Shown: positions 31,930 to 43,426, numbered from the stretch's first letter. The stretch is 64,000 nucleotides of DNA from Hyperoplus lanceolatus (GCA_026929865.2 JAMBYZ020000054.1:1-64000); one strand, 5' to 3'. The notes: generated by a model from the sequence alone, not told the origin. Numbers and translations: made by a program.

Positions 31930-34155
31930 TACTGTTTGCGGGCCTTACTTCGGGGTGGTAAGGTCGGCCCCAGCCTACTTAAAGCTGCCCACATTCGGTT
32001 AAAGAGATTCACCTATCGACAGGTGATTCTCAGATGCACCGCTCTCCGCAAGCTGGCAAATGCTGCAACAGCCCAGCCTTTTGCCTTGGACCCATTCCAC
32101 GTTGGGCTCCAAGAACTCGAGACTCCACTGGCACCTATCCCCGAGGTGGATGTGGTAAGGGAGATACGCTCGTTAACGGGCCCGGCGCTATCTCCCTTGA
32201 AACTGATTACCCCCGGGCAATCAGTGCATACGTCAGCTCCTTGCAGAAGAGGTTGGGATGTAAGAATAGAGGGAAATTCATCCGCACCAAGGGAGCTGGT
32301 AGTGCTAACAGCCTTCTTTTCTTTCCTTTTCTCTTTTCGTTTCTCCCTGACCCGTCTCGACCGGATGACTTGTTTCCCCTCCTTAGAGGGGATGTCCTGC
32401 TCCGGCATCGCTGAGATCGGCCGAACTCTTTTCTTTTCACTGATCGATTGGCATACGTGACTTGCCATCGGAGGGCCTCCGCCGGCCAGCCTAGCTGGTG
32501 TTCGGGCGGACGGTTCCTCCGGCCTGCGGGTTCGCCTCTATGAAAGGGACAAGGCTGGAGTCAGTGGATTGGTGCTTGTCAGTGGGGTGTGTGCGTGTGC
32601 CACTGAGCGACCAAAGATGGCTTTCTCCCTGACCCGTCTCGACCGGATGACTTGTTTCCCCTCCTTGGAGGGGATGTCCTGCTCCGACATCGCTGAGATC
32701 GGCCGAACTCTTTTCTTTTCCCTGATTGATTGGCATACATGACTTGCCATCGGAGGGCCTCCGCCGGCCAGCCTAGCTGGTGTTCGGGCGGACGGTTCCG
32801 CCGGCCTGCGGGTTCGCCTCTATGAAAGGGAGAAGGCTGGAGTCAGTGGATTGGTGCTTGTCAGTGGGGTGTGTGCGTGTGCCACTGAACGACCAAAGAT
32901 GGCTTTCTCCCTGACCCGTCTCGACCGGATGACTTGTTTCCCCTCCTTAGAGGGGATGTCCTGCTCCGGCATCGCTGAGATCGGCCGAACTCTTTTCTTT
33001 TCTTTTCGAAGGAGAGGTTGACTGTTTGCGGGCCTTACTTCGGGGTGGTAAGGTCGGCCCCAGCCTACTCAAAGCTGCCCACATTCGGTTAAAGAGATTC
33101 ACCTATCGACAGGTGATTCTCAGGTGAACCTCTCTCCGCAAGCTGGCAAATGCTGCAACAGCCCAGCCTGTTGCCTTGGACCCATTCCACGTTGGGCTCC
33201 AAGAACTCGAGACTCCACTGGCACCTATCCCCGAGGTGGATGTGGTAAGGGAGATACGCTCGTTAACGGGCCCGGCGCTATCTCCCTTGAAACTGATTAC
33301 CCCCGGGCAATCAGTGCATACGTCAGCTCCTTGCAGAAGAGGTTGGGATGTAAGAATAGAGGGATATTCATCCGCACCAAGGGAGCTGGTAGTGCTAACA
33401 ACCTTCTTTTCTTTACTTTTCTCTTTTCCTTTCTCCCTGACCCGTCTCGACCGGATGACTTGTTTCCCCTCCTTAGAGGGGATGTCCTGCTCCGGCATCG
33501 CTGAGTTCGGCCGAACTCTTTTCTATTCTTTTCTTTTCTTTTCGAAGGACAGGTTGACTGTTTGCGGGCCTTACTTCGGGGTGGTAAGGTCGGCCCCAGC
33601 CTACTTAAAGCTGCCCACATTCGGTTAAAGAGATTCACCTATCGACAGGTGATTGTCAGGTGCACCTCTCTCCGCAAGCTGGCAAATGCTGCAACAGCCC
33701 AGCCTGTTGCCTTGGACCCATTCCACGTTGGGCTCCAAGAACTCGAGACTCCACTGGCACCTATCCCCGAGGTGGATGTGGTAAGGGAGATACGCTCGTT
33801 AACGGGCCCGGCGCTATCTCCCTTGAAACTGATTACCCCCGGGCAATCAGTGCATACGTCAGCTTCTTGCAGAAGAGGTTGGGATGTAAGAATAGAGGGA
33901 AATTCATCCGCACCAAGGGAGCTGGTAGTGCTAACAGCCTTCTTTTCTTTCCTTTTCTCTTTTCCTTTCTCCCTGACCCGTCTCAACCGGATGACTTGTT
34001 TCCCCTCCTTGAAGGGGATGTCCTTCTCCGGCATCGCTGAGATCGGCCGAATTCTCTTCTTTTCTTTTCGAAGGAGAGGTTGAATGTTTGCGGGCCTTAC
34101 TTCGGGGTGGTAAGGTCGGCCCCAGCCTACTTAAAGCTGCCCACATTCGGTGATT
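31930..34155. repeat. ~530-bp tandem repeat of unknown nature, with a ~283-bp sub-repeat
   Basis: TGTTTGCGGGCCTTACTTCG starts units at ~31930, 33020, 33557 and 34085, so full units are ~526-537 bp and the last is cut off after ~70 bp. The first unit is lengthened by two copies of a ~283-bp piece (GGCATACGTGACTTGCCATC to TCTCGACCGGATGACTTG). Units are GC-rich and nearly identical, with a pyrimidine tract TTTTCTTTCCTTTTCTC. Three frames per unit stay open for 126-173 codons on either strand, but none resembles a known protein; high identity plus GC content explains them. It does not match rRNA, snRNA or tRNA genes that I know. Confidence 0.85.
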
Positions 34156-34468
34156 GGACTGGCCAACAGGTGCAAATTGAACTTTAAAGGACTTGACGGC
34201 GTCCGATTTAAACTATGGCCAGGTGGCGGGAGCAACTGGAGCAAGACGTCCAAACATCCCGGATTGCTTGTGCTGGTGATGCATTGTCAGTCTTGCTAGA
34301 GTAACGATGGACCTAGCGCTGGGTTTTGATATTAAACAGAGACTTCAGTTCCACCGGTCCCCTAACATCACACAGAGTTGACCCAAGGAATTTCTAGTAC
34401 TGTGCGGAAGAGACTAAGGTGGGTTATATCGGTGAATCGTAACTGCATTGTGCGAAAGCGATTAGCCA

Positions 34469-34587
34469 TTTTTTCTGCCTTTTCTCAGGCTAGGATGAAC
34501 CAATTTCTATTTGTATTGCACATTTATACTAAATAGGATCTCAAAATTCAATACACCTTCATATTCCCACCGGTGAAGTAGGCCTTA
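34469..34587. mobile_element. Half copy of the palindromic MITE seen at 62727-63160
   Basis: TTCTGCCTTTTCTCAGGCTA through ACCGGTGAAGTAGGCCTTAA matches the right half of that element with scattered differences. It ends where the long duplication starts. Confidence 0.75.
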
Positions 34588-36013
34588 AATTGTTATTTAG
34601 ATGCATTTGATCTTTTTCCTGATCCCTCTCTTCTTATACGCTCCTCATCCATCAGCTACATGTCAGTGCTTCTTCAATATCCAAACACACCCACACACAC
34701 TTACACATACACACACACCCACACACACACTACCCAACTCCAATAACACTAGTGCGTAGTACCATATATCTTCTTTAATACTTTAGTGTCTGTTTTTCAA
34801 GCCATTATCCCACTGTTTTGTTCCCTTGTTGTTCTATATTGTTGTTCTTGTTATTTGCGTGGACGTGTTTTGTACAATATCACCAATAACACTAAAATAA
34901 AAGGATTCATGTGTTTAACTAATTAAAAAACATACTGTATATCTAATGAAAATATACAGTTATTTAGGTTATTGTCCTTGATAAAGCAACATGTTGTTTA
35001 GTCTGCTGCAGGTCAACATGACAGACATGTTGCAGAGGTTATACAATGTGTTTCAATTAGTTCAGTGTAATTATTACCTGCTTTTGTGCTAGGCTAAAAG
35101 CTAGCTCAAAGCTACACTGACATGTTTCCCCATAAAGGGATTTTATCAAACATTGTTTGTTTATCATTACCATTGATAGTTTGTACAGAAAAGTCTCCAT
35201 GTGTGTGCACACCATTCATCTAGAATATACAGTTAACCAACTCTGGAGACCTGTTGGGCATTTCACTTTAGAAGAAATTCGTAAGTTACTTGAGGATGAT
35301 TTTGACTTATATTTCTGAAATTGATTAATTGTGCCATAGCATTTAAATATACTTTTTCTAGAAGTGTAAAATTGTTACTTTTAGCAGTTTGGGCCCTGTG
35401 TTGTCAGTAGGACAGTGATGGGAATAAGACGATGAAAACACTCAGTCTAAAATAAACACACTGAACATTCAACTTTGTCTTTTTGTTTTATTTATAAGCA
35501 GAAATGTGCAGAACAAAGAGATACAGAGCTCAAACTTCATGAAAAACAGCCATTTGAAACAGTTTGATTAATTTGATTAACAACAAGTTTAACATTTTTT
35601 TTTTTTTTTTTTTAACCTTTATTTCTACAGGTAAATCCCATTGAGTCCGAAGACTCTTTTGCAAGGGAGACCTGTTCCCATTTACACGTTACCATTTACA
35701 CACACATTCATACACCGTTTAACCCAAACAGCATTGATACTTTCTGATGTTACCAGTAGTTTGACTGTTAGTAATGAATCACATTGTTTATATACTGCAG
35801 TAAAAAGGAAAAAAAAGGTTAAAAGAAGCGTTCACCAAAACTATTTTTTTTACTTTTTTTGGGGGGAACTGAGTGTGGAGTATTCTCAGCTGTGTTGGCA
35901 TGGAGAAGGATTTCTCTGGCTCTCACTTTTTTAAGGCCAGGAACAGGGAGTTGCGGTTCCCTGTGTTGAGGTTTATGTCAATGACAATGATCCCATTCTT
36001 CTTATAATCCGGG
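34588..36013. repeat. Segmental duplication, copy 1 (3' region of the MABP-like gene)
   Basis: AATTGTTATTTAGATGCATT onward matches 58182-58474 and 60188-61221 almost base for base, including the CA-rich stretch at ~34685 and the gene's 3' flank. Copy 2 has a 1,713-bp insertion and copy 1 has a ~120-bp insertion at 35597. No gene lies in 34588-35600. Confidence 0.92.
35597..35717 (-). mobile_element. LINE 3'-tail insertion, absent from the paralogous copy
   Basis: On the minus strand: GGTCTCCCTTGCAAAAGAGT, CTCAATGGGATTTACCTGTA, GAAATAAAGGTT and an A-run, the recognisable 3' end of a fish LINE. The paralogous site at ~60935 reads straight through (AACATTTAACCC), so the insertion followed the duplication. 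Confidence 0.8.
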
Positions 36014-36804
36014 ATAACGTTGTCGTTGACAATCAGGGTCATGGCTTCAATGGGACGGTCGCCTTTGTTTTTCTTGTACCACAGGTACACCTGGTCAGCT
36101 CCGCTCTGATCGTTGAGGTTCACAGGCACTGATGAGTAGCCCTGCTGCTGATAGCTGGCACTCTCGCTGTGATTGGTGGAGACTTGCAGGTCAGTGAGGG
36201 CACGCTCCGGGTCGGTGGTCTGACGGTACCAGAGGAAGACAAAGGACCCATTGGGACCCCTGTTAGTATCTTCATCTATACGGATGTAGCCATCCCTGAA
36301 GTTGTCCTCGTCCACACCATAGGAAGCAGTGGCATCGACATCACAGATGTAAGTGTGCTCGGATCTCTTCATCCAGATGTGGATCCAATCCCCTCCAACC
36401 CCGCGGTTCAGATCACAGGCCAGCCTCTCCCAGCCATTTTTTAGCTTCCGGGCTTCATTTGGTGCACTTGTAGTGACAGAAAGGCGCTCTATGGGAGTAT
36501 GGAACTGTCCGGACCCTCTGAAGAACCACAGGTACATTGGTCTGCATCCTGCTCCAGCCACAAGGCTTTTATTTATCTTACGGTACCCTGCTGTGTTCAG
36601 CCCCTTGGCCATGTCTTCGTTGAAGGACACTTGAAGCCTGGTGATTGCTCTTGCGCGATCGTCTCCTGTTTGGTACCAAAGAAAGATGCGCGCTCCTCCT
36701 GTCCCCTTGTTCAGATTCACATTGATCACGGTGTAATCGTCTGCTAAGAGGCTTTGCTCCTCATTTGTATTGAGGGACACAGCAACGGTGGTGATGTAGG
36801 CCAT
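35923..36804 (-). CDS. MABP/beta-prism-like repeat protein, 293 aa
   Basis: The minus-strand ATG at 36804 starts MAYITTVAVSLNTNEEQ; the frame is open further upstream, but that part is intron: an acceptor TTTCTTGTTTGCAG lies nine bases before the ATG. The protein is built of six similar units of ~45-55 residues: a Gly/Tyr-initiated strand, a (N/D)LN(K/R)G(T/V)GG-like turn, a hydrophobic strand ending LW(Y/F), and a linker with an (A/P)I(T/E)RLxV-like strand. Examples are YTVINVNLNKGTGGARIFLW and GYIRIDEDTNRGPNGSFVFL. This resembles MABP (MVB12-associated beta-prism) domains, seen in membrane- or glycan-binding contexts. No signal peptide or membrane segment is visible, so it is probably cytosolic. 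The family call rests on repeat pattern only. The frame is intact. A paralogous C-terminus is at 61131. Confidence 0.8.
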   Translation of the reverse strand: MAYITTVAVSLNTNEEQSLLADDYTVINVNLNKGTGGARIFLWYQTGDDRARAITRLQVSFNEDMAKGLNTAGYRKINKSLVAGAGCRPMYLWFFRGSGQFHTPIERLSVTTSAPNEARKLKNGWERLACDLNRGVGGDWIHIWMKRSEHTYICDVDATASYGVDEDNFRDGYIRIDEDTNRGPNGSFVFLWYRQTTDPERALTDLQVSTNHSESASYQQQGYSSVPVNLNDQSGADQVYLWYKKNKGDRPIEAMTLIVNDNVIPDYKKNGIIVIDINLNTGNRNSLFLALKK

Positions 36805-36813
36805 TGTGGTTAA

Positions 36814-37052
36814 CTGCAAACAAGAAAGAAGATCATGAGTAAACACAATATCACAATGTTAGAAGTTTGACTTTTCAGCAAATGCAAATATAACTTGTCA
36901 AAAATGTATCACCATAATGACATTGGGAATAAATATTTTACAGCTGCACGCATACTGCCCCCATTTACACTATTAACAAAGATTATACTGGATTAAGGTC
37001 TGATTTAGAAATAAAGAAAAGTCTAAAGAAAAATAAAATCTTGAACACTTAC
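36814..37052 (-). other. Intron in the 5' UTR of the MABP-like gene
   Basis: Donor CAA|GTAAGTG (GT at 37052-37051) and acceptor TTGTTTGCAG (AG at 36815-36814) define a 239-bp intron between a short non-coding exon and the coding exon. Confidence 0.75.
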
Positions 37053-37110
37053 TTGTCTGGTGACAGGGTGAATGCTAGGCAGGAAGAAGTCAACTGATGT
37101 GCTGAGTTCT
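37053..37110 (-). other. Predicted non-coding exon 1 of the MABP-like gene
   Basis: Lies ~30 bp downstream of the TATA box and ends at a consensus donor. No ATG-initiated frame of note is in it. The start at about 37110 is an estimate from TATA spacing. Confidence 0.6.
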
Positions 37111-37136
37111 GATGTACCAACCAAGAGTCAGCCTCC

Positions 37137-37145
37137 TTTATATAG
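37137..37145 (-). promoter_or_regulatory. TATA box of the MABP-like gene
   Basis: Minus-strand CTATATAAAGG, followed after ~30 bp by the predicted transcription start. A focused TATA promoter fits an inducible or tissue-specific gene; that is inference. Confidence 0.7.
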
Positions 37146-37369
37146 AGAGAAGAGATGCTGTGGCTCGTTGTGTAATCCTTATCTTTTTGATGAGTCATCC
37201 AAAACATGTCCTGAAGGTATCTGTCACCATGACATGTTTTATGAGTTCTGTTGAATTTCTACCTGCTTTGAGCCAAACAAAGGACAGTTGGCTTGGCAGG
37301 ACTTCAGGGAAGAAGTGGATCAAGTAAAAAGAGCAGGACCTCACAACCCTCTATGTGCAGTGGAACTCT

Positions 37370-37580
37370 GTCTCTCTCTCTTGTTTGTCCATCGATTTAA
37401 ATGATGACGTTCTCTTTGAACTTTTTGTAAAGTTTTATATAAATAAAAAGATCCTTTCTGACTTACTTGATTCCTATCCTATCATATGGCTATTACAGCC
37501 GGCAACAGCATTACCACTTTCAACAGACCCTGGGTTGGGGACAGTTGATCACAAACACACACAGACACACAGTGAAATCC
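37370..37580. repeat. Dispersed repeat, paired with 42220-42400
   Basis: TCTCTC run, then CCATCGATTT, TTCCTATCCTATCATA, GGCAACAGCATTACCAC, ACTTTCAACAGACCC and a CA-rich end; the second copy is at 42220-42400 with ~15-20% visible differences. Family unknown. Confidence 0.7.
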
Positions 37581-37737
37581 TGGCAGGAATTATCATCAAC
37601 TGTAAAAGAAGAATTTCACATTAATTGCATTCATTTCTCTTTTCATAATTGTATGTGCCTCAAAGAATAATGTTGTTACATGTTGATTTGTTTTCTCTGT
37701 ATTTGAACATGGATAATATCTGAAAATACTGAATAAC

Positions 37738-37975
37738 AGTTGTGATGAGAGTAATCCTCCCCATTAACTATCCGACCTCTGCACTACTGTCTTTGTTTGT
37801 GTGTGGATGTCGGGGATTTTATGTCTTTCATTTTTATTTTTATTTTATTCTAATGTTCGTTATTGTTATTTTGCCTTCGTGTTTGCCTACTGAATGCACT
37901 ATGTACAGCACTTTGGTCAGTGCAAACTGTTCTAAATGTGCTTTTATAAATACATTTTACTTACTTACTAATACA
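37738..37975 (+). mobile_element. LINE (L2/CR1-like) 3' UTR, truncated
   Basis: Near-copy of the 3' tail at 29230-29430: TCCTCCCCATTAAC, CTACTGAATGCACTATGTAC, AGCACTTTGG and ATAAATACATTTTACTTAC. Only the UTR is present. Confidence 0.8.
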
Positions 37976-38039
37976 TATAGTGTGATGAGAGATATAACAT
38001 ATTTATCTTGCATAATACTATACTGAAATATTTAATTCC

Positions 38040-38720
38040 TGTGTTGATACTGTCTGCATTCCCCCCTTGCCACACACAAGCCAAATACTTATTCCACAAC
38101 CTCTCAGACAGGTTAAAACTTGTGTATTGTCTTATGCCAAGCTCCCCCAAATCACTATATCCTCACACCGTCTCAGTGTAGCGATGTTAGCTCTACCTAG
38201 CATGGTGATACATGTTCAATGTCCCTGACTCCTGCAACAGGCCACTCTGTGTTTGTCTGCACCGTTTCAAACAGGGAGCTGGGGATCGAAGCAAAATAAT
38301 CTCCACCAAAGTTTTCACTCTCATATGAGAAAAGATCTCATTAGATTTGGGGGCAGATTAAATCCTGTGTCTTGAGTGACCGTGTTAATAGTGAATAAGG
38401 TCATGTGTCCCTGCTCCATTGGTGGACTAATACAAAGGCCACACAGAGGCTGGGCTGCTGGTTCAGTGGGGCCTAGTATGTTGAGGGGAGTTAGTAGGCA
38501 GCATGGGTTATATTGGTGGATCGGGCTAAAAGTATTATGTTTAAGAGGTGGAGCTACTCGTTTATTAGATATTATTAGATTATTTCATAATGGATTAATA
38601 TGCTTTGATTGTGAGGGAATGTTTACTAGCTCTTATTATTAATATTATACCTGTCTAATATTGTCTAAAGTGTCGGTCTATCTCTCAGAGAACAGTGCAG
38701 CTTGGTCCCCTGTTAGAAGA
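38040..38720. other. Unassigned sequence
   Basis: AT-rich non-coding DNA; an 88-codon frame at 38376-38642 is not recognisable. Nothing else is supported. Confidence 0.35.
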
Positions 38721-38723
38721 CAC

Positions 38724-38870
38724 TTCATCAATCAATCAATCAAACTTTATTTATATAGCACTTTTCATACAATCAAATGTAACACAAAGTGCTTAATACA
38801 ACCTCACCCCCCACCCAGAGATATGCATACATGCAAAAACATTCCCCCTCCCACCCATCCATACCCCAAA
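38724..38870 (-). mobile_element. SINE/LINE tail with (TGATT)n end
   Basis: The minus strand reads AAGCACTTTGTGTTACATTT, AAAAGTGCTATATAAATAAA, GTTTGATTGATTGATTGA, the standard L2-type tail shared by several fish SINEs. Confidence 0.75.
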
Positions 38871-38984
38871 TTCATAACGCTTGTATGCTGTCAGAGTGGT
38901 TAAAACCTGTATGTATTCCACAAGGTTAAAACCCTGATCTCACAAAGTGACCGGTTTCCCTGGTGCTGCTAACGGATTGTTGAA

Positions 38985-40745
38985 AAAAGTGAGAAATGCC
39001 ATCGCCATTTCCCAGATGCCCAAAGTGACATCTTCACAACGCTTGCTTGGATCAACCAACAGTCGAGGTTGCCAAAGTTATTACAAATATATTGAAATGA
39101 TTACAGTCATTAAAATCTGGATTCATCAAGTGTGTGATATAGTAAAGTTGCCAAGACATTTTCTGACAATGAATGAATAGCTAAATAATGGTCATAATAT
39201 GAATGAATAGCTTAATAATGGTCATAATAACTTGAGCCGTTAAAACATTTTTTGGGAAAACACATGTGGGGGTGTGTCTCTTGTTCATGTCTGTCATGTT
39301 TGGATCGACCCACGCATGTTATACCTAGCACAAGAATAGGGATTTGATCTAGCAGTTGTTATCTGGTACCACGATGCAGGTTCATTCAAACAGGTGAGAG
39401 ACTTCAGAGAATCCGAAGGGGGGCCGAAGATCCACCGAGACACACTAAAGCCTCGTTTCCACCGAGTAGAGCGGGTCGGATCGGAGCGGTTCAGACCAGC
39501 CCGTCTGGCACAAATGTTCAAAGTCACTTAAACCCCCTTTCTTACCCATTCTGTTGCTCTGTTTAAACTTCAACAATTTGTCCTGTCCAGGTCTACATGC
39601 CTAAATGCATTGAGTTGCTGACATGTGATTGGCTGATAAGTATATGTGTTAACAAGAAATTGAACTGGTGTACCTAATAAAGTAGCAGGTGAGTCCCTTA
39701 CGTTTAGCCTGGTCCTGACCAGACTGCTATTTGCACATATTATTAATAATAATAATAATAATAAAACACAAAGAAATAAGATAAAATACCAGAGCAAACA
39801 TAGAATGGAAGTATGGAGAACTTGACCAGTATAGCAGTGCATGCTGGATAGTGCTGTATGCCTAGCACCTCTCTCATTTATTTACTGTTTTTCAAAAAAC
39901 TGGTGGCAGACTCAAAGAAATTGATAGTCTTCCAACAAATGTAATTAAAAGAGTTTTTGATTGTTTTGCCTCAAAAATAAGGATTTATTTTTTTAATGAT
40001 AGCTGCCAATTTAGCACATAATATAATTGTTTTTATAAAGAGGCTATTTGGGAATAAAACTAATATATTTATCTCATTATACGTGTTTTAAGAATTCCTT
40101 TTTGGATCCACCAATCCCATAATCAGTGGACAACTGCTCTACAGGCTTAGCTACAGCAGCTCTTTCTCTGTGCCTCTCCCATATTCACCTGCACTGTTCA
40201 GCCACATCCAGCCTCTCCTAGTGTGTCTGGGTGGATCATCGGCCCCCCTTCAGATTCTCTGAATGAGCATTGTGGTTTCAGCTGCTAGATTATAGCACTA
40301 TTCTTGTGCCAGGTTTAATAGGCGTGGGTGTAATGAAGGCCACGCTATCTGTTTTCCAATGAAGTGTTTAAATGAGTCCATTATAATTCCTAACTGCTTT
40401 GAGCCAAACAAACCGTGTGAGGCAATAAATAAGTATGGATCGATCCAAACATGAAAGAGTTGAACAAAAGACACACACCCACATGTGTTTTCCCATGAAG
40501 ATGTTCAACAGCTCAAGTTATGAGCATTATTCAGCTATTCATTTATTGCTAGAAAGTGTCTTGGCAACTCTGTCAAGTACAAACATTAAATGAATCCAGT
40601 TTTTAATGACTGTAATCATTTCAATTTATTTGCAATAACTTTGGCAACCTCAACTGTTGGTTGATCCAAGCAAGCGTTGTGAAGATGTCACTTTGGGCAT
40701 CTGGGACATTGCGACGACATTTCTCACTTTAGCAGGTGTTTGCAA
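38985..40745. mobile_element. Long inverted-repeat element, arms 38985-39330 and 40430-40745
   Basis: The left arm CCCAGATGCCCAAAGTGACA, CAACGCTTGCTTGGATCAAC, TTGCCAAGACATTTTCTG, AACACATGTGGG reappears in reverse complement in the right arm at roughly 85-90% identity by eye. A core of ~1.1 kb separates them, containing a MITE end (39450), a piece ending GGTGTACCTAATAAAGTAGC (39605-39690) and an AAT tract. No coding. Confidence 0.75.
39450..39505 (+). mobile_element. Truncated MITE end (GCCTCGTTTCCACCGAGTAG family)
   Basis: Same terminus as 23820 (CCTCGTTTCCACCGAGTAGA then GCGGGTCGGATCGGAGCGG), then unrelated sequence. Third occurrence of the family in the window. Confidence 0.7.
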
Positions 40746-41465
40746 ATTCAACAATCAATTACCTAATGAAGAAAATGATCAGTGTTTTAGTTTTCTGAAG
40801 CTGGTCAACTTGAAGACGTTTCAGGAGATTTGAATCAGAAATAGTTATTGAATCTGGATGGAGGAGAACAGGATAGCAGCTCCAATGAACCACAGTGTTG
40901 TGCAACACAATTCCGACTTGTGTGGTCAGTGTGTTAACCTTGTGCTATGCATACAAGATTTAACCACCCTTACAGCATACAAGCATTATGACATGTCCAA
41001 ATAAGGTTATTTTAAATGGTAAACATTCTTTGGGATACTTGATTATTAAGCAGTAACTATGGTAACCTAAATATATATTCTTAAAATATACTTAAATAAA
41101 AGAACAACCAAATAACAGAAGTATTTTATCTATGGTCTCTTAGAACAGGTGCTATTTTATTAAATAAACTAAACGCTTTTGTTATTTATCTACATTTTGT
41201 GCAGGTAGTGTCTACTGCGTTGCTTTACTCTCGTGTTTTGTGAAGGGCGGGGCTCCACCAAAGACACACACACCCTCAGTCAGAGAGACAGAGAAGAGAA
41301 CTACATGCTTTAATCAGGCTATATTGTACTTTCACTCATTTCATTTGAACTCCAGCCATTCTACATCTCTGTCTAAATGTTTAAATTGTTATTTGTTTCT
41401 TCTTCATCAGCTTGTTGTGTATTTGATGTATTTGCATTGTAGATTGTGTATGTATTGTTGTTTTT
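40746..41465. other. Unassigned sequence
   Basis: Non-coding; an 80-codon frame at 41240-41482 lies upstream of a LINE tail and is probably part of its 3' region. Confidence 0.35.
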
Positions 41466-41560
41466 GCTTTGCACATGTTTGACTCGACATCATTGCAAAT
41501 GAGGGTCAGCCCTCAATTGATCTCTCCAGTAGAAGTAAAGGTCAAAATAAAAGAAAATGA
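41466..41560 (+). mobile_element. LINE 3' end
   Basis: CATCATTGCAAATGAGGGTC, AGCCCTCAATTGATCTCTCC and AAAGGTCAAAATAAAA form a recognisable fish LINE 3' terminus. The 5' extent is unclear. Confidence 0.65.
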
Positions 41561-41717
41561 ACACGCGTAAAGTGCAAATACAGACTCATCAGACCAGGTA
41601 AGATTTTTCCTATCTTCTATTGTCCAAATTTGGTGAGCCAGTGCGAATTGTAGCCTCAGTTTCTTGTTTTTAGCTGACAGGAGTGGCACCCGGTGGGGTC
41701 ATCTGTTGCTGTAGCCC

Positions 41718-41830
41718 AGTGGTTCTCAATTATTTTCTGTCATGCCCCCCCTAGGGGACAGATTTTTTTTCGCGCCCCCCTAAATTGAAATACCTGCTAA
41801 TATTTATTTATTTATCTGTACAAAATCACT
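41718..41830 (+). mobile_element. hAT (Charlie-like) transposon end
   Basis: CAGTGGTTCTCAATTATTTT followed by CTGTCATGCCCCCCC is the usual start of Charlie-type hAT elements. The other end was not found. Confidence 0.55.
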
Positions 41831-42160
41831 ATATGAGTTTCTTGCACGAGCATTCTGCATACAATCACCTTATTATCAAATTAGATAAAGAAAATTAGCT
41901 GAGATAACTTCTGCAGCAAAACAATTCAAAGTTCAGTTTATTAGCTCAATTTGTAACATTTAAACAAGACTGCTCAGTCTGTGTGAATCTCAGGACAGAG
42001 AAACAAGAGCAAATGATTCACTGAGGTTTGCATTTCATTCAAAACATGTTTAAACTGTAAACATAGTTAAGGTGGTGTTTTTTATTATTATAGGCCAATA
42101 TGCCTTCTGTGATGCGATAACCAATAATTCATTAATGTTATTATGTCACCTGCCTCCCCT

Positions 42161-42167
<7 letters not shown>

Positions 42168-42220
<53 letters not shown>
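42168..42220. repeat. (TC)n microsatellite
   Basis: Pure CT/TC tract. Confidence 0.97.
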
Positions 42221-42224
<4 letters not shown>

Positions 42225-42378
42225 CGATTTCGATGATGACGTCCACTGTAACCTTTGAGTAAAGTTTGAAATAAATAAAAACATACTTTCTCACTTACTT
42301 ATTTCCTATCCTATCATAAGGCTACCACAGCCCAAAGCAGCACTACCACTTTCAACAGGCCCAGGGTTAGGGACAGTT

Positions 42379-42422
<44 letters not shown>
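42220..42422. repeat. Dispersed repeat copy 2, ending in a (CA)n tract
   Basis: Pairs with 37370-37580. The CA tract at 42381-42422 is much longer than in copy 1. Confidence 0.7.
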
Positions 42423-42424
<2 letters not shown>

Positions 42425-42984
42425 TCGTTCGAATTTAATTTTCGGAAAAAGTGACAGCCCTAGTAAAGTTGCCAAGATATTTTCTGTCAATAAATTAACC
42501 CTTGTGTGGTGTTCATATTGTTGTTACACTGCCAGTGTTCGTGGGTCTGGTGGACCCATTGCATTTTCGGAGGTTTTAATTCAACATAATCAAACATTTT
42601 ATTTTAAAATACTCAACAGATGTTTACTTCATCCTATTTGCAAGAAATATAAACAGCATATATGGTTAATATTTGCTATTTACCTTTGTTAGATCACATT
42701 TATGAATTAAAGTACCACTCGTTTTTTGTCTGTTTTTGAATAAAATGTAATAAAACAAGAAAAACAATTGTAGCTGAGTCAATTTGTTGCCTATTTTATT
42801 TTATTTTTGTGAACATTCTCAAAACCTGTATGTGTTATTTTTTGTCATAAAACCATTTACATATCTGTTAATATCGCTATTTTTATAATGAGAAATGTTT
42901 TAATAGTTCCGAGTTACTCTGCAGCAAGGGGGGTCTTAATTAACGTTGCACACAGCAAGACACATGGGTGACGTCATTGCTTTT

Positions 42985-43282
42985 TCCCGGCAAAAGATGG
43001 AGAACTTTTGTTAGGGTAAGATGTGTTTGTTGCTCTCTCCCGTTTCTTGCTAACTTTGCATTTTTAAGTCATTTAATCTTGGCGAAATTGTATGTAATGT
43101 TTTGCTAGGTGTCTACTTAAAAGTTGTTGCTAAGGAAACGTTTCTAATGTCCGTTAAATGGTCCGCTATTTTAGTTAATTTTTTTGCATACCGTTTGGTC
43201 TGTTAGGGGGGACTAACAGAGAGAGAGAGAACCTACCTGCCTGTGTGTATGCTAATTGTGCTCTCCACTGCTTTTGTTATAG
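42985..43282 (+). other. Two exon-like blocks separated by a 191-bp intron, inside the piggyBac-like element
   Basis: Block 1 (AAAAGATGGAGAACTTTTG...) ends at 43015 before GTAAGATG. The intron runs 43016-43206 and ends TTGGTCTGTTAG. Block 2 is 43207-43282, followed by GTATGTTG, a second donor. The assignment rests on the exactly joined copy at 43427-43527. No coding assigned. Confidence 0.7.
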
Positions 43283-43426
43283 GTATGTTGCATTGTTGAA
43301 ACATTTTCTTGTAATGATTGTTTATGCTTATAAGGACTGCATTGAATGTGAAATTAATTTATTTTGATTATTTATTTTAAGAGAATTTATTTTATTCACA
43401 ATAGTGTTTATGTTTATTTTATTAGA

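Noticed and set aside
31930..34155. rDNA or snRNA tandem genes
   Set aside because: No match to the conserved 5S, 18S/28S or U-snRNA motifs I know.
36805..36846. Upstream extension of the MABP-like frame (14 codons)
   Set aside because: Begins with GTG and reads through a pyrimidine-rich splice acceptor; the ATG at 36804 is the natural start.
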